Shown here: in pieces, positions 44,860-57,889 of the stretch | Layout of the letters: every line of letters starts with the position of its first letter | Numbering within the stretch: the stretch's first letter is position 1 | Assembly: GCA_019009955.1 (NCBI GenBank) | Contig: CM032230.1 | Coordinates: 106,762,501 to 106,826,500 of the forward strand | Direction: 5' to 3' | Source: Riptortus pedestris | Lineage: Eukaryota > Arthropoda > Insecta > Hemiptera > Alydidae | Length of the DNA stretch: 64,000 nucleotides | The notes under the pieces: model-generated | Databases searched by the model: none | Told to the model about the DNA's origin: nothing | What the model saw: only the letters and a program-made list of their open reading frames with translations | Translations under genes and position numbers: made by a program

Positions 44860-45625
44860 TCAATAGTTTAGCGAGATTGGTTCTTCATCGTTTTTCGATA
44901 TGACTCATATTAACGCCAATATTTCAAATTTTCGGTTTTCCCCTCTAAATCCTCTCTCCTATTCTTTGTCCGATTTCACTACATAAGGAATATTTTCTTT
45001 AGTGTTCAATTGAACTATTAAATATCGAGCGTGGAAAATGAACGTTTTTGAGCCAAGAAATAAAATCTTAGTTGATGTCATCACACAACGTATTCGTATT
45101 TATTTCATCTAGTAAAGATCTGTTGAAAACAATATTTGGTATTTAAGCTTGGAATAAGACTTTTCAAGATAAATTCGATTATTGTTAGTGTGATGTCTAA
45201 AAGAATAGAATTACTGAAGTCTGAAAATTATGGCATGCAAAAATCATGGTTGATATTCAAGATATAGATACAGTATAATGTATAACATTTATATAAGATT
45301 ACATTTGCAACATGATTCGTTACGAACTATTTTTCGATTCGACACATAGTAACGAAGAAATTTTGAAGTCTCGAATTTCTCTTCCCCTCGTCCGATTTCA
45401 GACGTAAAAGAGCTTGATCTTTAGTTTTACATGAAACTCTTAAATACCGAGTTTGGTAACAACCCCACCCCCCAATTTGCTGCTAGTAACTGACACATAA
45501 CACACACACACGTAATTTTCCACGGACCTCATTTACGTCGTCTCCTTGGCAAGAACGATGGACATTTGTTCGTTGTGAGTACGACCTCAATAGTCATTCT
45601 TCTAAGGGGAAATTTGCTAAAATGC
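44860..45625 (+). repeat. Two degenerate family A copies in tandem
   Basis: The core block ('gattggttcttcatcg', 'cgatatgactcatattaacg', a C-rich run, 'gatttcactacataagg') is at 44875-44985. A second set follows ('atatttggtatttaagct' 45134, 'gattcgacacatagtaacg' 45336, 'gtttggtaacaac' 45442, a short (CA)n, 'cctcatttacgtcgtctcct' 45526, 'gagtacgacctcaatagtc' 45577, GGGGAAATTTGCTAAA 45605). Confidence 0.6.
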
Positions 45626-47510
45626 GCCTGAACTTGAAAACAAAAACGCAGGATCTATTAAACGTTGTGAGCTGCCTGAATTACATAGGATCATATTGCT
45701 ACATTATTGCAACAATAGCGAAAGGTGGTACAACAAAATATAGAGAATTTAATATTGGAACATGAATATTGAGGGAACAATCAACCTCACTTAAGAGAAA
45801 TACTTTGCAAAAATTAAGTCGTGAACATAAATAACTGGATACTACGATTTATACGTCACAAGTATTATGAAGGGACTCTCATATCCCTAAAACAAAATTA
45901 CAACTCGCCAAACAACGTACAAATATTTATCTGTAACCTATAAAATACCCTTGTCGCATCAGAACAAAGGTTTCGGCGATTATACACCGCTATTCTTTAT
46001 TAAATGACTAAAGAAATACTCAACAATCATAGAGGAGTAATATATTACTATAATATTACAATTGGGCAATGTAATTAATAAATACTGTCAACGTACTATT
46101 TATTTGTATTATTTATTTAATAGGTGCCTTGAAGTATCAACAGAGGTGATGCACAGACAAGTCGTAATCAACAGTTTTAGGTAAAACTAAGGCATGTTGA
46201 AGACAATTAAACGTTTAATATATAATAAAATTGAAAATAAGTTTTAATTTTAAAAAATAACTTAGAATAGCGATATCGAGGCCTGACAAAAATGGTATAC
46301 CATTAAGGAATCTAAATCTGATTTAAAGCACACTTCGCAAACTCTGCCTAGGATCAGAGATAATGAGTTGATGATGGGTGAGGAAAATCGGCACCACTTA
46401 ACCAAATTATTGATTACTCTAGAGTTGGTGAGTGTGGTTGTTGTAAAGGTGTTAGTTCTAGTCGGATGATTGAGGACATTAAGAAGCGAACAGAGCAGCA
46501 GTTTGGCCCCGGTCGTTATCGGCAAGTAACAGCTGGAGTGTAACTCTCCACTTTAACCCATCACTTTGGGCCAAGATTGATTGGTCCCGTCACCTACAGG
46601 TTAAGTAGCTCATTTTGTCCTTAGTCTTCATATCAGCTGCAGCCACGAATCGGCACACCGTCTACAGTACTTCATGTGGTAATTCTAGGTCCCCATAACA
46701 TACATGTAAGTTAATATAGATCATTAATCTTAAATAGTCTGTCATCTTAAAACAGAGTAAATGGACTCATATATGAAATGTAATATAGAAATATAGTTAA
46801 AAAATATGGCAGAAGCATGACGAGTAAAAAGCAATATCGGATAAAGTATCTTATTTAAAAATGCCATAAGCCAAAAACACAATCAATCAATTGACTACAA
46901 AATACTTTCACAATTGAGCTAATAACATTAAAAAGAATATTATCCAAGGTCCAAGACCGTATAAGAAATTTATTTAATTTATTGTGTGTATAATGAGAGG
47001 AAACAATTATTTTAATTCACTTATAATTCAAATATTTTTAGTTAACAGTTAATTATAAACTATATATTTTTTCTTATTACTCAGTGGAGTTTAATTTAGT
47101 TCAGTTATTCCTAAACATATGTCTGTACATTTATTGTTATCATTAGTCAAAAGAAGTATAATATAATTTCATTTTCATCAACAATCCGGCATTTTTATTA
47201 TTTCCTAATTTTCTACACACCAGCCTATGGTGACATGGTTTGGACTAGGAAAGGATCACTTTGACCCTCTACCCGCCATCACAATGGGAGTTCAGCTTAT
47301 ACAATTGCAAAAACCACGTACAGTGAGGTGCCCGTGAATATTAAATAGAGGACAAAACTCTTGCTGAATTGCTCCTTGTTCGAAATACTATGTTTTAAAA
47401 GTTTGCCAGTTGTTGGTGAGCAATTGGCTATTGAATGATAGTCAAGGATGAATGGACATCAGCTGCAAAAGTACTCAATATGTCAAATAGTTGAGTTTAT
47501 TTTTAGTGCA
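45626..47510. other. Unrecognised DNA
   Basis: Bases 46260-46640 are somewhat G+C-richer, with an 87-codon minus frame that matches nothing I know. The rest is AT-rich without structure. Confidence 0.35.
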
Positions 47511-47511
47511 G

Positions 47512-47881
47512 ACGTTTTGGACACCGTTGTTATACTTCTTCAGAGCGATAATGTTGCAGAAGAGGAGCAGATATGATCTCCAATCTGTTTGTTAGTTTAT
47601 TCCCCTGCTAGTCCTCTACAATATTATTGCTCTGAAGAACGGTGTTCAAAATGGTGAGCACTAAAAAAAACACTCACCTATTTGACGAATTGATTATTTG
47701 TTTTACTCAACCATCATTAACTATGTGTTAAACGTTCTATTTTGATGTCCTAAAAGGTGGAAATGTTTCTTCATTCGAAAGCTAAATATAAAAAAGTTGG
47801 CGACTAAAGATGACTTCTCTTTTGGACGAAACGTTAGTCCCTATCGTAACTTACAACCCGAGCCATTTATTGTAACTGGTA
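47512..47881. repeat. Direct repeat, left copy, flanking a LINE
   Basis: It runs from 'ttggacaccgttgttatact' to 'cccgagccatttattgtaac' plus TGGTA and is repeated at about 49033-49395 with few differences. Inside it, GCTCTGAAGAA...AACGGTG(T)CCAAAAC words occur in both orientations (47513-47552 and 47625-47655), and GGACGAAACGTTAG lies near the right end. These resemble Penelope terminal motifs. Confidence 0.7.
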
Positions 47882-49032
47882 TGAATGAATGAATGAATGA
47901 ATATTTTTATTGCTTATAAAAATTTAACAATTTTATAGCAAGGGTTCAACCCTCTTCCTTTTTTCATATAAACATAAACAGAGAATTCTTTTTTTAAATA
48001 ATAACAAAAAACAAAAACTATATACACTAATTACTATAGAAAAAAACATAAGACATTAATTTTATTTTAATTATTATATTGTCTGTATTTTTTCCCTCTG
48101 AGGTAAACACCTTTACGTATGAAATCATATAAGCAGCTTATTTTATTATTGTCCATAAGGTCAAACAAATTTTCCATGGATTGCTGTGGAATGTTGAAAC
48201 TTTTCAGGAGGTGGTTTCTTCTCTCTGCTAAAACGGGGCATGTAAGGATGAAGTGCGAAACGGTGTCTTGGCTATCTTCGCAAAGGGGGCATGGCTTTTC
48301 TGGGTTGAATATGTAAATTGTCCTACCAACTATTAATCTTTGATTTTTTGTACCTAATAAACGGATTTGAGATATCAATTTGGTCATAAAAAATGGCACA
48401 TTTTGGTACAGGTACTCCTCGCCTCTGCCAAGAGAGCTAATTCTTCTAAAGTGCTGGCTATATGTGCTGTTTAAGACTCTTTCTATATCTACCGAGATTA
48501 AATGGTTCTCGAGAGCCTCTAAACATGTCTTTATTTTTTCATTAATATTTTCCGCCATTTCCAATTCCTCCAAGCTCCCTCCTATGCACCCAAGATACCC
48601 TTCCAGTTCATTCAGCCAATTAAATGGCATTGAATAATTGGCAGATAATTCCTTTAGGCACATGTAACACAGTCTTGATAGATCATCTGCCGACTTCTCT
48701 TGTAGAGCCTTCCACCAATTCAACATCCTCTTGAAAATTTTCAGTCGGGTGTGTGTGCGGTTAAATTCTACTCTAATGTAAGCATTAGGAGTGTTTTTAG
48801 GGAGACACATAAGCCATTTAAAGAAGTTTAATTGAGCTTTCTCAATCACAGCCGAATAACCAGGGCCCCATATTTCTGATACATACAGGAGTACACTTTC
48901 ACTAAGTGCATCGAACAGCATACATTTGGTTGCCCAAGTTTCAGCTTTGCTTTTATTAAGTATCCGTAAGATGGCAGCATTGGCAGATCAACCTTTTGCC
49001 AAGAAGTGAGTACTGGCTTGACAGAATTTTCC
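47882..49032 (-). mobile_element. 5-prime truncated LINE with (TTCA)n tail
   Basis: The 3-prime end (plus coordinate about 47882) is a run of ATGA/TTCA repeats. The coding part is 48067-48921. The 5-prime border is near 49032, where the second direct repeat begins. Confidence 0.75.
48067..48921 (-). CDS. LINE ORF2 C-terminal region, open
   Basis: The 284-codon frame begins MLFDALSESVLLYVSEIWGP, then AVIEKAQLNFFKWLMCLPKN and TPNAYIRVEF. This is the post-RT 'thumb' of non-LTR elements (F-x-S-L-x-x-S-x-L-LYG-x-E-x-WG...L-x-x-x-Q-x-x-F-x-K-x-x-L-x-x-x-x-x-TPN). It ends with a CCHC knuckle, CPLCEDSQDTVSHFILTCP (C211, C214, H223, C228). The expected YG in LLYG is YV here. The reverse transcriptase core upstream is missing because of 5-prime truncation, so no activity is expected. 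The frame itself lacks stops, which suggests a fairly young copy. The first Met is only the first in the fragment, not a true start. Confidence 0.8.
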   Translation of the reverse strand: MLFDALSESVLLYVSEIWGPGYSAVIEKAQLNFFKWLMCLPKNTPNAYIRVEFNRTHTRLKIFKRMLNWWKALQEKSADDLSRLCYMCLKELSANYSMPFNWLNELEGYLGCIGGSLEELEMAENINEKIKTCLEALENHLISVDIERVLNSTYSQHFRRISSLGRGEEYLYQNVPFFMTKLISQIRLLGTKNQRLIVGRTIYIFNPEKPCPLCEDSQDTVSHFILTCPVLAERRNHLLKSFNIPQQSMENLFDLMDNNKISCLYDFIRKGVYLRGKKYRQYNN

Positions 49033-49395
49033 TGAGGATGGACAGCGTTGTTATACTTCTTCAGAGCGATAATGTTGCAGAAGAGGAGCAGATATGATCT
49101 CCAATCTGTTTGTTAGTTTATTCCCCTGCTAGTCCTCTACAATATTATTGCTCTGAAGAACGGTGTTCAAAATGGTGACCACTAAAAAAAACACTCACCT
49201 ATTTGACGAATTGATTATTTGTTTTACTCAACCATCATTAACTATGTGTTAAACGTTCTATTTTGATGTCCTAAAAGGTGGAAATGTTTCTTCATTCGAA
49301 TGGTAAATAGAAAAAAGTTGGCGACTAAAGATGACTTCTCTTTTGGACGAAACGTTGGTCACTTACAACCCGAGCCATTTATTGTAACTGGTATC
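49033..49395. repeat. Direct repeat, right copy, flanking a LINE
   Basis: Near-copy of 47512-47881, starting 'ggacagcgttgttatactt' and ending 'ccatttattgtaactggta' before TCAGAGAAG. Differences include a missing ~7-bp segment (GTCCCTATCG versus GTCAC) and a few substitutions. Confidence 0.7.
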
Positions 49396-49399
49396 AGAG

Positions 49400-51785
49400 A
49401 AGTATTGTTTAATATTGGGTCTTATTTCAACTTGAATTTGGTCCCCTAAGGGTACTTATTGCTGGGTCCAGTAAGGGCCTGCCCTCCTCAGTTAGCTTCA
49501 GCAGTTCCTCCCTATTACCGACGGAGACCATGTCTCTTCATTTCCAACATATAGAGATAGATAATTTTAAGAATACTGGGCTAAATGAAAAAGAATCTAG
49601 GTACTTAATTGATACTTGATCAGTAACTGGAGTATAACCAAGTATTCTTTTTACATTCTTCTACTGAAGACTAAAGATCAGTTTTATTTTTAATTATTCT
49701 CACGCATATGTTATGAGAATAGTCTGATTCACCCCACCAGGTGTAGAAATTCAGTAGCACGTGTGACCTGCAAGTCTTAATTTGGTTCTAATTTTAATAG
49801 GCATTTTTAACATCTTAATTTACAATATTTATTTATATATGGACATCACATCAAAGGTGATTTGCCCTTTGAAAAGTGAAAAATTGTACAAAGTTAAATA
49901 TCAAGAAACAATGAAAAATAACAAAAGTGAAATAGATAAACATTTTATATGTGAACATAAATAAAAAAACAATTGGTGATGAGCATAGTTGGTGGATGAT
50001 CAATAGGAAACGAATGGCTGAAAATGGTACTTTTGCTAATAATTGTGGTAATTTCCTCCTTCAGGGTAAACATATGCATGTGTACAAACGCATCTAACAC
50101 AATTAATGCATATCATTTAAAATCCTGTTGCACGCCTCAGACTTAAGCTTAACATCTCAAGATAAAATGTACCAAGGTTTAAGGAGAAAACCCAGAAATA
50201 TAAAATGCTAGAAAATATTAAAGAAAATAAAGGATCTCAAAGTGGGAAATTGATGATGCCTTGAAGGCTTGGTTTCATCAATAGCAATATGTATAATTGA
50301 GCATAAAATGTTTATCTTTATATTCTTTTTATAGTCTGAATACAGTCCACAAAAATTAATTTGCATATAAAAATTCTTTTAATAATTTTAGCAAATTTAT
50401 TATTATTCTCTTCTATAATTATATAACTGAGTTTTATATACCAATTCTTCTTGTAGAATGTATTTAGGCGGAATTAAATAGCATATGTGTAAATTGCAAA
50501 TAAAAATTAATGTCGACCTCTATATCAAAACTGTGACGGCGAACATCCTTGTGAAACATTTGGCCAGAGCTTTATTTCCTCTATCATCCAGAAAAGAAAA
50601 AAAAAACGATTTCCCAGCGACATTGATCAAAACTTATCCAATAAACCGACGGTCCCAGGCTCATTTGGGAAAGCACACGACTTTGATATGTTATTGGGTG
50701 AAGCTGAAGCAATGGCCACATGGATTCCCCTCCTCTGACCATTCCCCACTAACGACGTCAGTACACCTCCATGTCTGGACTTGCACACATGGCTTAGTCG
50801 GGTACAGCTTTTTTCCTTTGACTCCCTGTACCTCGGACTACCCGTCCCTCTCTTTGCCACCTCTCCCTGGGGACGGATCGCCACCAAAGAGTCCTAGAAA
50901 GTCAAAAGAAAAATAATCTTTAACGAACTGGTGGAAAACCTCGTCCGAATTTTTTGCCTGGCAGATATGTGCCCCAAGCTTCATCTATTAGCCTTTCGAC
51001 GTTATTGTATTTCGTTGTTTTTTTTCATTTTATTGTTTTAGTTTACATGGCATGTTCCCAAAGAAATTGACTTTTGTTTCGGAGTCCTAAATAAGTAATT
51101 TGTGGATGTAATTACAGAAATATCCCTGATAGTAAAATTATTTACAACAAAAGGAATAAATATATAATTATTAAAAAATGTGTTTTTAGTAGAACCGACA
51201 ACAGACATAATTATGACAAATGTAGGATAAAATTCAGACCAGGGAGTGGAGTTGTACTAAAAATATAAAGGAAGAAGTAATTAAACATTCCGAGTGACAA
51301 TTACCTTGACTGCAATATTCTCCAGATTCAATATGAATGAGAAAGTCTAAGGCTCGTTGTTAACAGCGCTCATTATCCTGGAAAAGCATCCTATAAACTC
51401 AGAAGAGAGTTATGGCCTATAAAGGAAAGCAAGTTTATCACCCCCTTCAGAAGGACACCACGATTAAAACAAATATTTAATTAAGAGCAAATATTTCTGG
51501 AATTTCAACAGACAAAAATATAAAAAGAAATGGATTTATAATATCGCGTATGTTCAGAATCATTACTGTTAAATATTTGCTCACCACTCCAACTTTTATT
51601 GCAGTCAGACTTGACCTCACTGCTCGACTCCTACTTCAATAGTAAGAGAGAGCTATTTTATTATAGCTATTATATTAAAATTCGGCTTTCAAAATTCCCT
51701 AAAAAAAATGGTAAGAATCGCCTGTATAAAGGGCAGTCTAAAGGGAAAGCGGGAATAAGGATTAAAAAAGAGAGAGAAAAGACGG
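49400..51785. other. Mostly unrecognised DNA
   Basis: Bases 50550-50920 are G+C-richer and carry a 143-codon plus frame (Pro/Ser/Leu-rich C-terminus), with nothing recognisable. I see no splice-bounded match to the receptor on minus. The rest is AT-rich. Confidence 0.3.
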
Positions 51786-51787
51786 AG

Positions 51788-51820
51788 AAAGAGAGAGTGA
51801 GAGTGAGTGAGTGAGAGAGA

Positions 51821-51872
<52 letters not shown>
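51788..51872. repeat. (GA)n microsatellite
   Basis: GA-rich tract with GTGA interruptions at the left and a pure run to 51872. The apparent open frames over it are Arg-Glu or Ser-Leu artefacts. Confidence 0.95.
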
Positions 51873-51878
<6 letters not shown>

Positions 51879-52419
51879 TACTGGACGAGTCCCAGGGGAA
51901 ATCGTAAAACTCGATGAACAGCGGGAAAGTACATACAACACGTCAATGAAGTTTAAAAAACAAAACATAAAAAACGGCCAATCTGTATTATGGGCCAAGG
52001 CTCTTGTTAAAACTCAAAACACCTTAAAGTAAAGTTAAGACTTATAATGAAATTCAAGTTTTTCAATAATCTCATTTACTCATAAACATGCTCGAGGAGA
52101 CTAGAACATATTGAGTGCGGTTTGAGTTTTTAAAAATTATATACTTCATGAAGTTCAAAAAAGTTGTTTTACCATAGATATAATGGGTTATCCGGAAAAA
52201 TAAAATTTAAATATGTTCTGCTGCGTAAATGAAGTAGATTTCTCTGTCATCTGCTCATCAAAATCTCTATTTTACCATTTCGAAGTTGTCTATGAAAATA
52301 AGAGTTGAAACCTTAATTTAAGATGAAATAATTAGATAAATAAAGCAGCGTTAGTGGGATTGCGGAGAGTTTGGAGATTATACGCTTTATCCCTAAACCA
52401 TGTATTGAGGTTGAACTCC

Positions 52420-52785
<366 letters not shown>

Positions 52786-52789
52786 GAAA

Positions 52790-54180
52790 AGTTCAAAAGT
52801 CATGAAACGCGACTTCTTCCTAGATTAACTATCAAACATGGTTTTCAACGAACCATTACTACTATGTACGACGCATGCAAATATTTTTTGTGTGACGTGA
52901 TGAATTAAGATTTTACTTTTCTAATAATACTTTATGTATTTTAACGATATAATTGTATAGCACTAGTCATTGAGTTCTGATGAATTCTAGTGAAGCTTCT
53001 GTACATTTGTCCCACCATTCACGTGTACCATGTCTCCCAAGAATGTGTTCACATAGGAAATATATTTTCCTTGTAAAGTCTATAATCTCCTTTTTAAAAC
53101 TAAGGCTAATTGGGACAGTTAGTCTACAAGTTGTCATCACCCTTTTTCTAGCTAGAGCTGGACTAGAGATATCATTTAGTGAATCTGACACTATATAAAT
53201 TCTCCTTTCCCATTAGTAAATTGTTTTAGAGTACATCAAGGGAACATCCACAGACTCAGGCTAACGTGAGCCTCATTCTCAATTTCGTACAATAAAAATA
53301 ACATTAAAATTTTTTGTACTGTTTAGATTACTTAAATATAGCTAATAGTAACATTATAAAAAAAAAATCTTACTCGATAAATAGGTCCACTTCAGATATT
53401 TTGGATGAAAATCTTAATTTTAATGGAGGAATATTGCAGGGTTCTTCTAAATACACTCAAAAATAATATCAATTCATTATTTTCTATAATAAAAAATAAC
53501 TTAAAACACTTTTTGAGAATTTCTGGATCAATATATTATATTAATAAATTGCAAATATTTTTTCGCAAATAAATTACTTACCTACTGAGAAGAATGGCGT
53601 GTTTTTCAACCTCTTTTTTAACACCATCAATAATGTTGATCTTTTCTAATTGGATCTATTGGCTTCTACTTTAATTTATTACGGGAATAAAGACTAAAAT
53701 AAACGATTCTTTAAAAATAATGACAAAAAATAGCATTTCAGTTGGCAAATTCGGACGTCAACCAGACTAATTGTTAATTATAAAATACAGGTTGACTTTA
53801 AAATTTAATTCTGGACTACGATTAAAAAGAGTTATTAAAAGTTTAAATCCCATTACAAATCTTAGTCTTTAATGGAATCGGATTCTCGTGGAGCGCTTAA
53901 TTAGGAGTATTATGAATAAATTAATTACAGAGTTTCAAGTTATTTTCGAATCATTTTATTATTTATGGAGAAGTTGAGAAAACTTTTCTCGTCTTGTTGC
54001 ATAAATGGAATTTATAAAACTTTTAGAGCGATTCTAGTCTCCATTACTTTTGATGCATAGCATTAACCAAATAAGTGATATGTTTCAAAAAGTACGATGA
54101 AGTTTGGTAACAACCCCCCCCCCCCCTCAACCCTGCATATATAAGTTAAGTCCAGATAAAATAGTAATTTATTTATTTAT
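52790..54180. other. Unrecognised AT-rich DNA
   Basis: A 74-codon minus frame at 53191-52967 (MTTCRLTVPISLSFKKEIID...) has no family I can name. A C-run is at about 54114-54126. Confidence 0.3.
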
Positions 54181-54184
54181 TTGA

Positions 54185-54235
54185 AGAGCTCTGCAACTAG
54201 GCGATGTCGCTCAGCACCATTTATTTGAATAAAAT
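54185..54235 (-). repeat. LINE 3-prime end block
   Basis: AAGAGCTCTGCAACTAGGCG then ATGTCGCTC, preceded by TTTATTTATTTATTT, is the same block as at 26932, 29364 and 63687. No long T-rich UTR is attached. Confidence 0.45.
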
Positions 54236-55129
54236 AGTAATTAAATAGGAACAGTTTATGTTTAGGAACACGCGCACAGGATGCTTCAGACTTCAGGCTA
54301 TTTTTTCCTGTAAGTGAAGATATGTTTTAAAGATCCTAGAATAAGATGAATTTCCCCATTTTGAAAAAAAAATAAATACTTGCGCACATTTCCAAAAAAA
54401 AAGGTGTTTGAGACTTAATATCGAACCATGTATGCCTTGTTGCATACTATATTTTAGTTTTTTGTCTTGTGGAAATAACCGTGAAATGCGTTTCTGAATA
54501 TGTTAGAATTAAAAGAACGAAGCATATCAGGATTAATTTAATTCCTACAGTAGTTTATTTCATTTTCTTTATTCATAACTTTACTTGGAAATTATAATGG
54601 TTTCTAATGAAGTGACATCCGACTTGATAGTTTTTGAAGATTATTACAGAAAAGTCGGTGTGCTTTCTGGTTATATTTCGCAAGCTATAGGAGCAGACAC
54701 CTGTTTTTCAAGTGGCGTTACAGTGCGTTACCAGTACACTAAGCACATCAAGCTCATTGTGAACACATGTTAGAGGAAGCACCTTCACAAGACCTACTCC
54801 ATGTGTAAAGCTCTAGGAAAGAGTAGTCCTCTAAAACTGCAAGTCGCAACAGTAGCAGGAAAATAGCCAGTGACCTTTATGTCACGATAAATAGAACGTC
54901 TGTTTATCGTATTCTTCAAGAGTAGCCAATGAGATGATATTTTATTTTATATATAAAAGTTTTTGACTGGACTCAAAGTAACGGAGCTAAATTATACCCC
55001 GTTTAAACTACCCTCCGGCCAATTTCAGCCTAATACATTTATTAGTTTTCTATGAAATGATTACTTATCGAATGTGGTTTCGATAAAAAAAAAAATAATA
55101 ATTTAGTTTAGATGAAGCCACACCGAAAT

Positions 55130-55540
55130 ATTCGCAAATATCCCACACTGTAAATGTTCAATGAAAACAATATTCGGTGTTTAAGCTTCGAATAAATTGG
55201 TTAATGATATAACGGCCTATCGTTAATATGATAAGAGAAGGAGTGTAGATTAAAATTACAAAATGCAAATGTCTTGGTACATATTCAAGATATATAAAAA
55301 AATATTTCCCTCTTCCCTTCCCACTGGTTCGAAATTTCAGTCACTAACGAACGAGGTCTCTAGTTTTGCATGAAACGATTAAATATGTATGTTGTTAGGT
55401 AACGATCAAACAAAAATTGCGATCGCTTGAACGTTAATGGACCACATTTTGGTCAATTCCTAGGTAGGACATTTTTCGAAAATCACGTCATGAGTACAAC
55501 CTCGATAGTTGAATTACCTGACGGGAAATCTGATAAAATG
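55130..55540 (+). repeat. Degenerate family A element
   Basis: 'acaatattcggtgtttaag' (55168), 'tcttggtacatattcaaga' (55270), a C-rich run, 'tcagtcactaacgaacgag' (55337), 'aattgcgatcgcttgaacg' (55415), 'tcacgtcatgagtacaacc' (55482) and CCTGACGGGAAATCTGATAA (55518) are in element order. The left terminus is poor and the microsatellite is missing. Confidence 0.65.
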
Positions 55541-55544
55541 ATAA

Positions 55545-56530
55545 GCAACTACTTCTTTGATAAGGAGATTGTCTTCGATCATCTGTTATCAACCTTGAGC
55601 AAAGTTTCTTCCCGCTGACCTGACCAGTATAATGTTCTCTAACTAACCTTATAATCTACCATAACGGGGAAATTAAGTAAATCGCATATCTAATTAATAA
55701 ATACGGCTGCCTACAATTAATTGGGTGCCCCAGATATTCGGTTCAGAAGGAACAGACTGTTATATTAGTTATAACCAAGGAATAAAGTCTGCTGTCGAAA
55801 AAACTATTCAAATAAAAATGAAGGGCCCCTTTAGAATATGAATAGTGTGGATGTTCACTGTGAAGGATGCTTTGTAGAATTAGAGAAGGTACTTAAAGTA
55901 ATGAGCCTTCGTTAAAGCTGCTAGCCCAGCTGTATGAAGAACTCCCGGCAAAAATGTACCGCTCTCCTAGCTTCATTGTGAAGGTCGAAAGGGTCCTAAC
56001 TCAACACTTAGACCACAAGTATCCAACGCTCTCCTGCACACTAAAAGATTGCCTAACAATATCATTCTAGACATAATTGTCTCAAGGCTCCCATAGATAA
56101 TGGGCGTTAAAAGTTGCTCGCTGCAGTTCGAAAAAAAACTGTCGACCTCAAAAATGACTTCATGCACTTTAAGGTAGTTCGTTGGGAAACTATTTTAGGT
56201 AGATATAATTGGTTTATACCTTTCATTATTTTTTAATGACAATAATGTATATACCAATCAACTTTCCACTTCTAAATTTATGATCAATTTTTTTTATGAT
56301 ATCATTTTGAAAAAAAGTATTTTATATTTAAAAATAAAATTGAATTTAAAATAAAAATGAAGTCTCTGGATCTACCAGTGAACACTTCCGAAATGACTGA
56401 TTTTGGAAGTACTCGCTGATACTGTGGGGACATTTCAAGATATTGGTATGAATATCGATGTCAGCAAGTTCACATAAAATCTACAAGTACCAGAAAGATT
56501 CGTGGTTCTACGGAATTAATATAAAATCAA
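55545..56530. other. Unrecognised DNA
   Basis: No coding, tandem or TE landmark noticed. Confidence 0.4.
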
Positions 56531-56532
56531 AA

Positions 56533-56553
56533 TCTCTCTCTCTCTCTCTCTCC

Positions 56554-56640
<87 letters not shown>
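56533..56640. repeat. Compound (CT)n(AT)n(GT)n microsatellite
   Basis: Three consecutive dinucleotide runs within 108 bp, followed by degenerate GT/AC repeats to about 56690. Flanks are not family A. Confidence 0.95.
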
Positions 56641-56646
<6 letters not shown>

Positions 56647-57025
56647 TGTGTATGCGTGTATACACGTGAGTTTATACACACACAAACACACGTCCGGTTT
56701 CCAAAATGTACTATCCAATGAAACATCATCATCATTATGACACAGCATACAAAAAATTGTGTTAACAAACGAAGCGTTCTGTTATGCAGAAAATGAAGTG
56801 AAACATTGCCACCAACAAAACGTATAGGTTAGAATATATCAATCACAGCATAGATGTGATTATGTTTTGAAGCATCTGGTTAAATGTTATAAAAGCACCT
56901 TTAGTATAGGCGAATATTTCCAGAATTTCGTTTTCTCTTCTTCAGTACTGTAAGCAGATGCTACATTATATACACTGCACATTATTATTATTGTTATTAC
57001 TATACCGTATTTTAAAATAATAATA

Positions 57026-57026
<1 letters not shown>

Positions 57027-57096
<70 letters not shown>
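57027..57096. repeat. Compound (GT)n(AT)n microsatellite
   Basis: GT run 57027-57056 then AT run to 57096, immediately left of the LTR-like copy. Confidence 0.95.
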
Positions 57097-57097
<1 letters not shown>

Positions 57098-57100
<3 letters not shown>

Positions 57101-57675
57101 CGTTCTTATTACTAAAACCAGTAATAAACGTTGTTTATAAGAGTTCTTTTGGATTGCAAAATTAAACACACACAAGCTTCAGTGTTTTTATCCCTGCACT
57201 ATTTATTTAACAATGCACTACACACTTGGTTAATTATTCTTAATTACTACTCACAGTCTGCACTGATAGCTTCACTGTTCTTCAATGAGTCACAGTCCAA
57301 TAATTCACTCACGGTCACTGAAATTCACAAAAGACGGCACTGCACTGTCCTTTACTTCGCGGCACTGCACTGTCTTAAACACGGCACTAAACTGTTACAG
57401 TCACGGCACAACTCTGTTCTTCTAATAAAAACACTTTACCACAATGAACTAAGTCGCACTGTAGCACCGAAAACACATATAAGCACTTGAGAAGAAAACT
57501 GACTCGCTCACGGTTGGCCGGTTCTTTATATAGGTCGTCGGCATACATCAAAGGGGAATTGGCTGGGCTCTTCAACGTCTTGACTGGAAGGGTCTAGTAG
57601 GAGCTCGACCCTTCGTCGGCTTCTTTGATCTACTTCACACTTCCCAAATACGCGACTCTCTCTCTGAAGGATTAG
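57098..57675 (-). mobile_element. Second LTR-like copy
   Basis: It shares long stretches with 31532-32116 (AGAGTTCTTTTGGATTGCAA, CTACTCACAGT(C/A)TGCACTGA, CTGCACTGTCTTAAACACGG, a TATATAGG box near 57530). The right part is more diverged and runs into a (GA)n tract at 57669-57712. It lies about 215 bp inside intron 1 of the receptor gene, in the same orientation as the gene. Confidence 0.6.
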
Positions 57676-57712
57676 AGAGAGAGAGAGAGAAGTGAGAGAG
57701 GGGGAGAGAGAG
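57669..57712. repeat. (GA)n microsatellite
   Basis: GA run with a few interruptions at the end of the LTR-like copy. Confidence 0.9.
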
Positions 57713-57889
57713 ATTTATTTGATAATGAAAATTATATAGGAACTAATTTAGGCCTCTTATTTTATGATAATGACTAGCCTGATGTTCAAGTATTGACAAT
57801 ATTTTATTATTAACTATTTTAACACCAACTTGTTAGTAAATGGTAATGATAATAATATGCAACATTAATGTATATGTATGAGTACATAC

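Noticed and set aside
50485..50916. 143-codon Pro-rich protein
   Set aside because: No motif, ordinary start context and no splice evidence. Probably a chance frame in a G+C-richer patch.
51760..52000. Arg-Glu repeat protein and the opposing Ser-Leu repeat protein
   Set aside because: Direct translation of a (GA)n microsatellite.
56458..56768. Cys-Val / His-Thr / Tyr-Ile repeat frames
   Set aside because: Translation of (CT)n(AT)n(GT)n. The same applies to 52462-52784, 14236-14484 and 61080-61138.
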